From Chloroflexota bacterium (GTDB lineage Bacteria; Chloroflexota; Limnocylindria; Limnocylindrales; CSP1-4), in assembly GCA_013694835.1 (NCBI GenBank), contig JACDBP010000023.1, positions 1 through 5,662 of the forward strand: a DNA stretch of 5,662 bases. Reading direction: 5' to 3'. Position numbers and translations under genes: made by a program. The notes beneath the pieces were generated by a model, which did not search any database, was not told the DNA's origin, and saw only the letters and a list, made by a program, of their open reading frames with translations. How positions within the stretch are numbered: the first letter of the stretch is position 1; each line of letters begins with the position of its first letter. This document shows, piece by piece, positions 1 through 5,662 of this stretch.

Positions 1-1709
1 CCTATTCCTCGTTGCTGGAGATCCTGGACGACGCCCGGGCGCGCTACGGCGACCGGACGTTGCTCGGCATGCGAACCGAGGGCGGCCTGGAGCACCAGTG
101 GAGCGCGCCGGTCCTGGCCCGGCGGGCCCGTGCCGCGGCGTGGCGACTTCGGCGCCTCGGCCTTGGGTCCGGGGACCGGATGCTGACCTGGAGCCCGCCG
201 ACGCCGGAGCTTCCGGCGCTCTATTTCGGGGCCATGTTGGCCGGTGTCGTGGTGGTGCCGCTGGACCTCCGGATGACGCCCGAGGTGGTGACGCGCATCG
301 CCGAGCGCGCCGCGACGCAGTGGCTGGTGGTGGGCACCGGCCCCGACGCGCCGGACCCGGGCGCAGCGGGCCTCGGCTACCTCCTGCAGCGCGGGCTGGG
401 TCCGCTCACCGCTGAGCCCCCCGACGCGACCGGCTCGGATGAGGATCCGTCGTTCCCGGCCGACTGGGAGGATCAGCTCGCAACCTGGCCCCGCCCGGGC
501 AAGGATGACCTGTTCGAGATCGTGTACACGTCCGGGACGACCGGCCAACCGCGTGGCGTGATGGTGACGCACGGCAACATCCTGTCGACGATGGAGGCCA
601 CCAACCACATCATCCCGCCGTGGCAGCACCGTGCCGTCTCGATGCTGCCGCTGTCGCACCTCTTCGGGCAGCTCGAGCTGTTCTACGCGCTGATGATCGG
701 CGGCGACGTGCTCTACATCCGCTCACGCAACCCGCGCGTCATCTTCGAGGCGATCCGTGAGCACCGGATGACGACGATGGTGGTGGTCCCCCAGGTGCTC
801 GACCTCTTCTGGTCGGCGATCAGTCGCGAGGTCGCCAAGCAGGGCAAGGAGCGGACGGTCGAACGCCTTCGCACGCTCGCTCGAAGGCTGCCATACCGGC
901 TCCGCCGGCTGATCTTCCGGCGGATCCATGCTCAGCTCGGCGGGCAGATGCGGCTCTTCATCTCCGCCGCCGCGTTCCTGCCACCGTCGCTCCAGGAGGC
1001 CTGGGAAGACCTTGGCATCGTCGTCATGCAGGGCTACGGCGCGACCGAGTGCGGCTTCGCTTCGGCGACTTCGTTCGAGGAGCACCGGCGGGGGACGGTC
1101 GGCAAGCCGAAGCCGCCGACCACGCTGAAGCTTGCCCCCGATGGCGAGATCCTCGTCGGGGGACCGCAGGTCTTCGGTGGCTACTGGCGCGATCCAGACG
1201 CGACCGCCGCCTCCCTCGACGCAGACGGCTGGTATCACACCGGCGACATCGGTCGCTTCGACGACCGCGACAACCTGGTCCTGGGCGGCCGCAAGAAGAA
1301 CATCATCGTGCTGCCCAACGGGCTCAACGTCTTCCCCGAGGACATCGAGAACGAGCTTCGGGTGGCCGGTCTGCGCGGGTCGGTGGTCCTGGAGACGGCA
1401 CCCGGCAGGATCGAGGCGATCGTCCTGTCACCGGATGCGCCACCATTGCCGACACCCGGCGCGCCGGCGGCGGAACCGCTGACGCCGGACGGGCAACGGG
1501 CGCTGGAGGCGCGCATCGATGACATCGTCAAGCATGCCAACGCGGTGCTTGGCATGCATCAGCGGATCGTCGCCTGGCGCATGTGGCCCGAACCCGATTT
1601 CCCGCGCACCCACACCTTGAAGATCAAGCGCGCCGAGGTCCGCGCGTGGGTCGACGGCGAATCCCCGCTCGCGGTCCCGGACGACGACCCGGTGGCCACG
1701 CCCGCCTGA
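1..1709 (+). CDS. AMP-forming long-chain acyl-CoA ligase (FadD-like), 5' end outside window
   Basis: An ANL-superfamily adenylating enzyme, expected to activate a fatty or related carboxylic acid to acyl-AMP and then acyl-CoA in the cytoplasm or at the membrane. Counting from the TTG at 12, the ATP-binding loop YTSGTTGQPRGV is at residues 172-183, GYGATECG at 341-348, YHTGD at 408-412, the hinge GGRKKN at 425-430 followed by NGLNVFPEDIE, and the C-terminal THTLKIKR with the likely catalytic Lys537. The TLKIKR ending and the GLNVFPEDIE segment favour long-chain acyl-CoA synthetases over acetyl-CoA synthetases. About 565 residues fit the family. The frame stays open upstream of the TTG (codons for Y-S-S-L-L), and there is no convincing ribosome site, so the true start probably lies just outside the window. 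The gene converges on the minus-strand operon. Substrate chain length cannot be read from the sequence. Confidence 0.93.
   Translation, partial: YSSLLEILDDARARYGDRTLLGMRTEGGLEHQWSAPVLARRARAAAWRLRRLGLGSGDRMLTWSPPTPELPALYFGAMLAGVVVVPLDLRMTPEVVTRIAERAATQWLVVGTGPDAPDPGAAGLGYLLQRGLGPLTAEPPDATGSDEDPSFPADWEDQLATWPRPGKDDLFEIVYTSGTTGQPRGVMVTHGNILSTMEATNHIIPPWQHRAVSMLPLSHLFGQLELFYALMIGGDVLYIRSRNPRVIFEAIREHRMTTMVVVPQVLDLFWSAISREVAKQGKERTVERLRTLARRLPYRLRRLIFRRIHAQLGGQMRLFISAAAFLPPSLQEAWEDLGIVVMQGYGATECGFASATSFEEHRRGTVGKPKPPTTLKLAPDGEILVGGPQVFGGYWRDPDATAASLDADGWYHTGDIGRFDDRDNLVLGGRKKNIIVLPNGLNVFPEDIENELRVAGLRGSVVLETAPGRIEAIVLSPDAPPLPTPGAPAAEPLTPDGQRALEARIDDIVKHANAVLGMHQRIVAWRMWPEPDFPRTHTLKIKRAEVRAWVDGESPLAVPDDDPVATPA
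1532..1557. repeat. Perfect inverted repeat, 9-base arms, 8-base loop
   Basis: GCATGCCAA at 1532-1540 and TTGGCATGC at 1549-1557 are exact reverse complements around an 8-base spacer. It lies inside the acyl-CoA ligase C-terminal domain, encoding KHANAVLGM. There is no T-tract, and the region is coding, so a terminator role is unlikely. It may be coincidental. Confidence 0.7.
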
Positions 1710-1712
1710 GCG

Positions 1713-2297
1713 CTATTTGGTCACGGGCACGGGCTGCCCGATCGTGGCGACCGTGTCGAAGGCCGTGCGTGCCTGCCCGTCGTCTGGGGCCCGCGACGGC
1801 GACCACCACGTGAAGATGAGCGTGGCACCACTCTGGCTCAACGCGAACTGCGCATCGAGCGGGAAGTTCGTCTGGCCGAAGCCTTTCCCAAGGTAGGCCG
1901 CGAACTCGCGACCGCGCTCGCCGGCAGCCGTCGGGTCGAGCAGCTCGTAGATCACGATGTATCCGGTGTCGGCGACGCCAAGGTCGACCTGGTAGATGGC
2001 GCGCGGAGCGGTGGTCAGGCCCGCGGGCTCCGAGGGTCGATAAGGGCCGATCGCCTGGGCGACACGGAGCCCCTTTTGGACCAACGCGTTCTCGACCAGA
2101 CGAGCCGTCGCGGCGATCTGTGCCGACGGCGACCGCTGTGGCGTCGGCAGCACCGGGTTCACGACTGCGGGGTCGTCGTTGCGGGGCGGCGCCGCGCGGT
2201 TGTCGGGCACGCACCCGGCCGCGGCGGGAGCCACCAGCGTCGCGAGCATGACGGCGAGGCCGATACGCGGCCGGAGCCGGCTCACCCCGGCGGCCAC
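1713..2297 (-). CDS. Small predicted lipoprotein of unknown function
   Basis: I do not recognise a named family. The N-terminus has Arg residues (RLRPR), a hydrophobic stretch at about residues 12-27, and a lipobox-like AAGC with the lipidated Cys at position 29, so export and membrane anchoring are likely. A Pro-rich low-complexity linker follows (residues about 30-58), then a compact domain of about 135 residues with alternating hydrophobic strands (AIYQVDL, YIVIYEL, ATLIFTWW) and a conserved-looking GREFAAYL helix. This layout suggests an extracytoplasmic alpha/beta fold. Two GTG starts are possible. GTG at 2297 has GGAGG five bases upstream. GTG at 2285 overlaps the hinT stop as GTGA and gives a shorter, more typical signal peptide with Cys25. 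It is the last gene of the operon, ending 3 bases from the convergent ligase stop. Coding is well supported; function is unknown. Confidence 0.8.
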   Translation of the reverse strand: MAAGVSRLRPRIGLAVMLATLVAPAAAGCVPDNRAAPPRNDDPAVVNPVLPTPQRSPSAQIAATARLVENALVQKGLRVAQAIGPYRPSEPAGLTTAPRAIYQVDLGVADTGYIVIYELLDPTAAGERGREFAAYLGKGFGQTNFPLDAQFALSQSGATLIFTWWSPSRAPDDGQARTAFDTVATIGQPVPVTK

Positions 2298-2632
2298 GAC
2301 AGCCTCCGACCACCGAGCAGGTGGAGGTGGAGGTGCGCCACCGATTGGCCAGCATCCGCCCCGACATTGGTCACGACGCGGAACCCGCCTTCGGCGATCC
2401 CCTCCTGGCGGGCCAGCTCTCCAGCCACCGCCACGAGCCGTCCGATGAGCGCACCGTCTGCTTCGACGAGCTCTGCCGCGGAGGCGATGTGACGACGCGG
2501 GATGAGCAGGATGTGTGTCGGCGCGACCGGGCTGATGTCCCGGAAGGCGACGACCAGATCGTCCTCGTGCACCCTATCGGACGGGACATCGCCCGCGGCG
2601 ATCCTGCAGAAGAGGCAGTCACCTTCCGTCAT
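2282..2632 (-). CDS. hinT: HIT-family purine nucleotide phosphoramidase (HinT/PKCI type)
   Basis: A cytoplasmic histidine-triad hydrolase of the HINT branch, which cleaves AMP-linked phosphoramidates and acyl-adenylates. At 116 residues it is a single-domain, full-length member. The N-terminal CLFC (Cys6, Cys9) matches the metal-binding pair of bacterial HinT proteins, with His48 and His100 as likely partners. The HIT motif HLHLHLL is at 100-106, with His102 as the expected nucleophile, and the end GGRRLSWPPG is typical of HINT proteins. The start is ATG at 2632. TGAGG, which contains the stop codon of the upstream membrane-protein gene, lies eight bases before it, so the ribosome site overlaps that stop and the two genes are probably translationally coupled. 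The 3' end overlaps the lipoprotein gene. HIT genes are often found near dnaJ-prmA-rsmE clusters, which fits this position. Confidence 0.95.
   Translation of the reverse strand: MTEGDCLFCRIAAGDVPSDRVHEDDLVVAFRDISPVAPTHILLIPRRHIASAAELVEADGALIGRLVAVAGELARQEGIAEGGFRVVTNVGADAGQSVAHLHLHLLGGRRLSWPPG
2303..2307 (-). promoter_or_regulatory. Ribosome binding site GGAGG for the lipoprotein gene
   Basis: On the minus strand GGAGG lies inside the 3' end of the hinT coding sequence, five bases before the GTG at 2297 and 17 bases before the GTG at 2285. The spacing favours 2297 as the start. Overlap with hinT suggests translational coupling. Confidence 0.5.
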
Positions 2633-2642
2633 CGCGTCGACC

Positions 2643-3110
2643 TCACAGCTGTGGCTTCGTGCTCATCAGGAATGCGATCAGGCCCACCGCGGCTGCCATC
2701 GCGTAGCTCACGTACCGCTGGCGCTTCGCCCGCTCGCGCCAGCGTGCGCGTTCTGCATCCGAAGCGTCGGCCCGGAGACCGATCAACCGGCGGAGGTTGG
2801 GTCGCTGGATGAAGAAGGCGACGATGAGGTTCGCGGCGTATAGGGAGAGGGCGAGCAGGAGCCACGGCTGTCGGAGCACCTGCACGCCGAGCATCGCCAC
2901 CAGCGCGCCGCCGGTGAGCAGCAGGCCCAGGCCGATGACCGCGGTGCCGTTGCCCTGGAGCCACAGCAGCGTCCGTGCCATCGGACCGGGACCGCTCCCT
3001 CCCGAGCGGGCGCTGCGTGCCCGCAGTGCGAACGGCAGCAGGACGCTCGGGACGAGCAGTGCCACGGCGAGGCCGATGTGGGTCATCAGCACGAGGGGGA
3101 AGAGCGTCAT
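2643..3110 (-). CDS. Four-helix integral membrane protein, DUF2269-like
   Basis: A 155-residue membrane protein with four predicted transmembrane helices at about residues 5-29, 55-75, 82-101 and 133-149. Features resembling DUF2269-type proteins are an early His in helix 1 (His11, in LMTHIGLAV) and a C-terminal helix ending in FLMSTKP. A basic, charged cytoplasmic-type stretch (RRLIGLR followed by the Arg/Glu-rich segment 118-132) separates helices 3 and 4. No catalytic motif is visible and no biochemical role is established for this family to my knowledge. The start is ATG at 3110. No strong ribosome site precedes it, only a weak AGG-containing stretch. It lies 28 bases downstream of prmA and 10 bases upstream of hinT, so it is probably co-transcribed with both. 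The family assignment rests on motif resemblance only. Confidence 0.8.
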   Translation of the reverse strand: MTLFPLVLMTHIGLAVALLVPSVLLPFALRARSARSGGSGPGPMARTLLWLQGNGTAVIGLGLLLTGGALVAMLGVQVLRQPWLLLALSLYAANLIVAFFIQRPNLRRLIGLRADASDAERARWRERAKRQRYVSYAMAAAVGLIAFLMSTKPQL

Positions 3111-3138
3111 CGCGGGCTGAGCCTAGCCGAGCCGCGGG

Positions 3139-4110
3139 TCACTCGACTCGCTCGGCTTCCAGCGCGACCCAGTCGCCTTCAGCCGCACGATCCGTGAGGT
3201 GGAAGCCGGCTGCGGCAAGGGCTCGCCGCACCTCGGGCTCGCGGTCGGCGAAGATCCCGCTGGCGAGCAGCCGGCCGCCGGTGCGGGAAGCGCCGGTGCC
3301 GGATCGGGTCGCCGCGTGCAGCTCCGCCGCGAGCGTGACGATCAGCGATGCGATGAGGTTGGCGAGCACCAGGTCGAATGGCCCACCGGGTGCCGGCAGC
3401 GAGCCCCGCTGCGCGCGGACGATCCGCGCCACGCGATTCCGTCGCGCGTTGGCTTGGGTTGCCTCGATCGCGACGGGGTCCGTGTCAACGGCCAGCACGC
3501 TGCGTGCCCCGAGCCGCGCGGCGGCGATGGCGAGGATCCCCGAGCCGCAGCCCACGTCCAGCGTCCGCGCGCCCGCGACCAGCCCGCGCTCGGCGAGCGA
3601 TTCGATACCGGCAAGGCAGAGGCGCGTCGTCGGGTGGAGGCCGGTGCCGAAGGCCATCCCGGGATCCAATGCCAGGACCACCTCGTCAGCGGCCGCTCGA
3701 TGACGCCGCCAGGTCGGCCTGATGACCAGACGCCGGCCGACCCGCAGCACCGGGAAATGCCGCTTCCAGGCCGCCGCCCAGTCGGCCTCGTCCACGACCC
3801 GGACCTGCAGCTCGCCGATGTGGCGCAGCTCGAAGGCCTGGAGGTGGCCCAGCGCCGTGCGTACCTGCGAGGCTGCGAGACGGGCCCCCGAGGCGTCGGC
3901 GCCCGGCAGGTAGGCGCGCAGCACGGCATTGCCCGCCGGATCCGGCGTCGCAGCGAGCCCTTCATCGATCAGCTGGAATGGCGCTTCGACCGCGACGCCG
4001 CCGGGCGCGACCCGCGAGAGGATCTCGCTGACCGGCTCGACCGCCTCCGGGTCCGCCTCGACGGACAGCTCGAGCCAGTGCCCTCCGGCGCTCAGACCCT
4101 CGTCGCTCAG
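3139..4110 (-). CDS. prmA: Ribosomal protein L11 methyltransferase, probable CTG start
   Basis: PrmA transfers methyl groups from S-adenosylmethionine to ribosomal protein L11 in the cytoplasm. With a CTG start at 4110 the protein has 323 residues, close to the family length of about 290-320. The N-terminal L11-recognition domain begins WLELSVEADPEAVEPVSEIL at residues 12-31. The PrmA signature DPGMAFGTGLHP is at 149-160, SAM motif I LDVGCGSG at 184-191, an acidic residue after strand 2 at Asp209, and the catalytic-loop-like DLVLANLI around Asn251. The first ATG/GTG/TTG in frame is GTG at 3924, which would give only 261 residues and lose most of the N-terminal domain. CTG at 4110 overlaps the dnaJ stop as CTGA and is preceded by AAGGA nine bases upstream. 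CTG at 4095 is an alternative with poor ribosome-site spacing. Function is near certain; the exact start is an inference. Confidence 0.92.
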   Translation of the reverse strand: MSDEGLSAGGHWLELSVEADPEAVEPVSEILSRVAPGGVAVEAPFQLIDEGLAATPDPAGNAVLRAYLPGADASGARLAASQVRTALGHLQAFELRHIGELQVRVVDEADWAAAWKRHFPVLRVGRRLVIRPTWRRHRAAADEVVLALDPGMAFGTGLHPTTRLCLAGIESLAERGLVAGARTLDVGCGSGILAIAAARLGARSVLAVDTDPVAIEATQANARRNRVARIVRAQRGSLPAPGGPFDLVLANLIASLIVTLAAELHAATRSGTGASRTGGRLLASGIFADREPEVRRALAAAGFHLTDRAAEGDWVALEAERVE

Positions 4111-5279
4111 GAGATGGCGTCCTTGACCTTGTCGAAGAGGCCCTTCTGCCGCCGACCGCGCCGGTTCGTACCACCGCCCGGATCCGGATCTTCGGCCGGC
4201 AGGTCCAGCTGGTCACCCGACTCGACCGCGAACTCTTCCAGCAGCTCACGCTGGCGCGCGGAGAGCCGTGACGGCACCTTGACGTCGACCAGGACGTGGA
4301 GGTCGCCGCGGATCGACGTCCGCCGGAGGTGGGGCACCCCGCGTCCGCGGAGCCTGATCTCCGTGCCGGGCTGGGTGCCGGGCTTGATCTCGACGGGCTC
4401 CGCGCCGTCCGGCGTTGGCACCATCACCCGCGCGCCGAGCGAAGCCTGCGCGATCGAGACCATCAACTCGTAGTAGAGCTCCGTGTCCTCGCGCCGCAGC
4501 TCCGGGTGTGGCGTGGCGTGGACGACCACGTAGAGGTTGCCTGGTGGGCCGCCCCGCGGACCCGCCTCCCCTTCACCGGAGAGCCGGATCTGGTGGCCGT
4601 CATCGATGCCCGCCGGGATCGTCACCCGGATCGTCCGCTTGCGCTCCACGCGGCCATCGCCGCGGCAGGTCTCGCAGAGCGACTCGACGATCCGGCCCTG
4701 CCCCCGGCAGCGCGGACAGGCGGTCACGTTGACCATCTGGCCGAGCATCGTCGAGCGGATCTGGCGCTGCTCGCCGGTGCCGTGGCACTGCGGGCAGGTG
4801 ATGGGTTCCGTGCCGGGGGCCGCACCGCTGCCCGTGCAGGTCTCGCAGCGGGCGAAGGCGGAGAACTCGATCTCCTTCTCGGCCCCCCGGATCGCTTCGT
4901 CGAAGGTGAGGCGGAGGTCGTATCGCAGATCCGAGCCGCTGGGCTGACGCTGACGCCGCGATCCCGTCGCGCCGGCGGCGGCCCCTCCGAAGAACGCATC
5001 GAACAGGTCGCCGAATCCCTGGAACCCGCCGAACTGCCCATCTCCCCCGAGACCCCCGACGCCTGCCCGCCCGAACATGTCGTACGCCTGGCGCCGCTGC
5101 GGGTCGGAGAGGATCTGGTAGGCCTCGTTGACCTCCTTGAAGCGCTCGTCCGCACCGTGCTCGGTATTCACGTCAGGATGCCACTGCTGTGCGAGCCGGC
5201 GGAAGGCGCGCTTGATCTCCGAGTCATCCGCACTGCGCGGAATCCCGAGCACCTCGTAGTAGTCACGCTGGGTCGCCAT
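4107..5279 (-). CDS. dnaJ: Type I Hsp40 co-chaperone DnaJ
   Basis: DnaJ delivers unfolded proteins to DnaK and stimulates its ATPase. The 390-residue protein has all type I parts: a J domain at 5-70 with HPD at 34-36, a Gly/Phe-rich region at about 69-100, four CxxCxGxG zinc repeats (CETCTGSG 145-152, CPQCHGTG 162-169, CPRCRGQG 188-195, CETCRGDG 202-209), and C-terminal substrate-binding domains with a short basic tail ending GLFDKVKDAIS. ATG at 5279 is chosen because MATQRDYYEVLG matches the normal J-domain start. The open frame extends to 5384, but that stretch overlaps the uvrA-like remnant and looks unlike DnaJ. No clear ribosome site precedes the ATG. No dnaK, grpE, hrcA or CIRCE element is seen in the window, so this may be a dnaJ separate from the dnaK cluster. 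It overlaps prmA by four bases. Confidence 0.97.
   Translation of the reverse strand: MATQRDYYEVLGIPRSADDSEIKRAFRRLAQQWHPDVNTEHGADERFKEVNEAYQILSDPQRRQAYDMFGRAGVGGLGGDGQFGGFQGFGDLFDAFFGGAAAGATGSRRQRQPSGSDLRYDLRLTFDEAIRGAEKEIEFSAFARCETCTGSGAAPGTEPITCPQCHGTGEQRQIRSTMLGQMVNVTACPRCRGQGRIVESLCETCRGDGRVERKRTIRVTIPAGIDDGHQIRLSGEGEAGPRGGPPGNLYVVVHATPHPELRREDTELYYELMVSIAQASLGARVMVPTPDGAEPVEIKPGTQPGTEIRLRGRGVPHLRRTSIRGDLHVLVDVKVPSRLSARQRELLEEFAVESGDQLDLPAEDPDPGGGTNRRGRRQKGLFDKVKDAIS
4120..4124 (-). promoter_or_regulatory. Candidate ribosome binding site AAGGA for prmA
   Basis: On the minus strand AAGGA sits within the last codons of dnaJ (encoding VKDAIS), nine bases before the CTG at 4110. The spacing is acceptable and supports that CTG as the prmA start, coupled to dnaJ termination. 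A five-base match can occur by chance. Confidence 0.45.
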
Positions 5280-5323
5280 CGGTTTCGAGTATGAATGAAG
5301 CGTTGCCGTGCCGGCGGACCCCG

Positions 5324-5662
5324 TCAGGCGACAGCTTCTGTGAAGTAGTTCCGGAGGTGCTGCGCGGTGAGTGAGTCGCGTCATCGGCCAGGTGGAGGCC
5401 GCTGGTCGGCTCGTCGAGCACGTAGGTGGTGCCCTTCTTCGCCATCTGGATGGCCAGCTTCAGCCGCTGGCGCTCGCCGCCTGACAGCGTGGCGAGCGGC
5501 TGGCCGAGACCCAGGTACCCGCAGTCCGGCCACATCGCCCGTATTGCAGATGCGGCCACCCGAGGCGCCTGCACCCGGGCCCAGGTCGACCACGTGGTCG
5601 GGCGCCGCGGACCTCGATGGCATCGTGGCTGTCCGCGGCGACGGGCTTCCTGCGTTCATCGG
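5324..5662 (-). pseudogene. Deletion-scarred remnant of a UvrA-like ABC ATPase gene
   Basis: Four pieces of a UvrA-like protein (the roughly 750-residue paralogue of excinuclease subunit A) appear in the right order. Bases 5662 to about 5601 encode PVAADSHDAIEVRGA, the N-terminus before the first Walker A. About 5600 to 5521 encode DHVVDLGPGAGASGGRI through GDVAGLR, the end of the first ATPase half. About 5520 to 5384 encode GYLGLGQPL, the signature LSGGERQRLKLA and Walker B YVLDEPTSGLHLAD of the second half. About 5380 to 5324 encode DSLTAQHLRNYFTEAVA and a TGA stop, a plausible native C-terminus. The frame changes at each of the three joins. Both Walker A motifs, the zinc modules and the signature of the first half are missing, so no working protein can be made. 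The start lies beyond the window. The piece assignments rest on my knowledge of the family's motif order. Sequence artefact is an alternative to true decay. Confidence 0.8.
5587..5600. repeat. 14-base perfect palindrome at a deletion junction
   Basis: CGACCACGTGGTCG is its own reverse complement. It encodes the DHVVD segment of the uvrA-like remnant, so it may simply be coding sequence. Its outer end coincides, within a base or two, with the first deletion junction of that remnant. Confidence 0.75.

Noticed and set aside
723..1238. Minus-strand open frame (171 codons) opposite the acyl-CoA ligase
   Set aside because: It is a shadow of a well supported coding sequence, low in complexity and without motifs.
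1724..1740. Hairpin CGGGCA/TGCCCG with a 5-base loop just after the ligase stop
   Set aside because: It lies inside the last lipoprotein codons, has short arms and has no T-tract on either strand, so there is not enough to call a terminator.
1624..2367. Minus-strand open frame (247 codons) overlapping the lipoprotein gene in another frame
   Set aside because: Its composition is Arg/Gly/Ala-rich throughout. The alternative frame has a signal peptide, a lipobox and normal amino-acid use, so that frame is the real one.
3199..4473. Long plus-strand open frame (424 codons) opposite prmA and dnaJ
   Set aside because: It is antisense to two genes with clear family motifs. Its translation is Arg/Pro/Gly-rich with no recognisable domain, as expected for shadows in GC-rich DNA.
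4296..5294. Plus-strand open frame (332 codons) opposite dnaJ
   Set aside because: It mirrors dnaJ codons, has no domain of its own, and covers the gene almost exactly.
5280..5327. Possible dnaJ promoter: CATACT at 5293-5288 and CTGACG at 5327-5322 on the minus strand
   Set aside because: Each matches only four of six consensus bases and the spacing is about 28 bases, too long for a standard sigma-70 promoter. A leaderless transcript from the CATACT element is possible but unsupported.
5280..5384. N-terminal extension of dnaJ upstream of ATG 5279
   Set aside because: The 35 extra residues do not resemble DnaJ, and the bases encode the C-terminus of the uvrA-like remnant in another frame.
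5324..5662. A short intact ABC protein carrying LSGGE and LDEPTSGLH
   Set aside because: No single frame joins these motifs to a Walker A. The neighbouring UvrA pieces in other frames show it is a remnant, not a small functional ATPase.

Overview
This GC-rich bacterial window has G or C at most third codon positions and packs its genes tightly. The longest clear gap is about 44 bases, between the uvrA-like remnant and dnaJ. No RNA gene, CRISPR array, insertion sequence or phage gene is visible. The sequence of the acyl-CoA ligase, the PrmA N-terminal domain and the uncharacterised lipoprotein resemble what I know from uncultivated Chloroflexota (Limnocylindria/CSP1-4-like) or neighbouring high-GC actinobacteria-like lineages. 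This placement is an inference from general resemblance and is not secure.

Layout: (1) Bases 1-1709, plus strand: a nearly complete AMP-forming long-chain acyl-CoA ligase, cut at its 5' end by the window. (2) Bases 1713-5279, minus strand, in transcription order: dnaJ, prmA, a four-helix DUF2269-like membrane protein, a HinT-type HIT hydrolase, and a small lipoprotein of unknown function. These five genes overlap or lie within 28 bases of one another, so they very probably form one operon. It converges on the ligase with only 3 bases between the two stop codons. (3) Bases 5324-5662, minus strand: the remains of a UvrA-like ABC ATPase gene. Four short, well conserved pieces from the N-terminus, the end of the first ATPase half, the signature/Walker B region of the second half, and the C-terminus sit in the correct order but in different reading frames.

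The dnaJ-prmA pair is a classical neighbourhood linking protein folding to ribosomal protein L11 methylation. The usual next gene, rsmE, is absent, and the membrane protein and hinT take its place. The most useful annotation correction is prmA. A start at the first ATG/GTG/TTG (GTG at 3924) drops the conserved N-terminal domain. The reading frame continues upstream with a good PrmA N-terminus, and the only plausible start is a CTG that overlaps the dnaJ stop as CTGA.

I see no new multi-gene system here. The most unusual structure is the triple-deletion uvrA-like remnant at the right edge, which is either a real deletion-scarred pseudogene or a sequence/assembly artefact.
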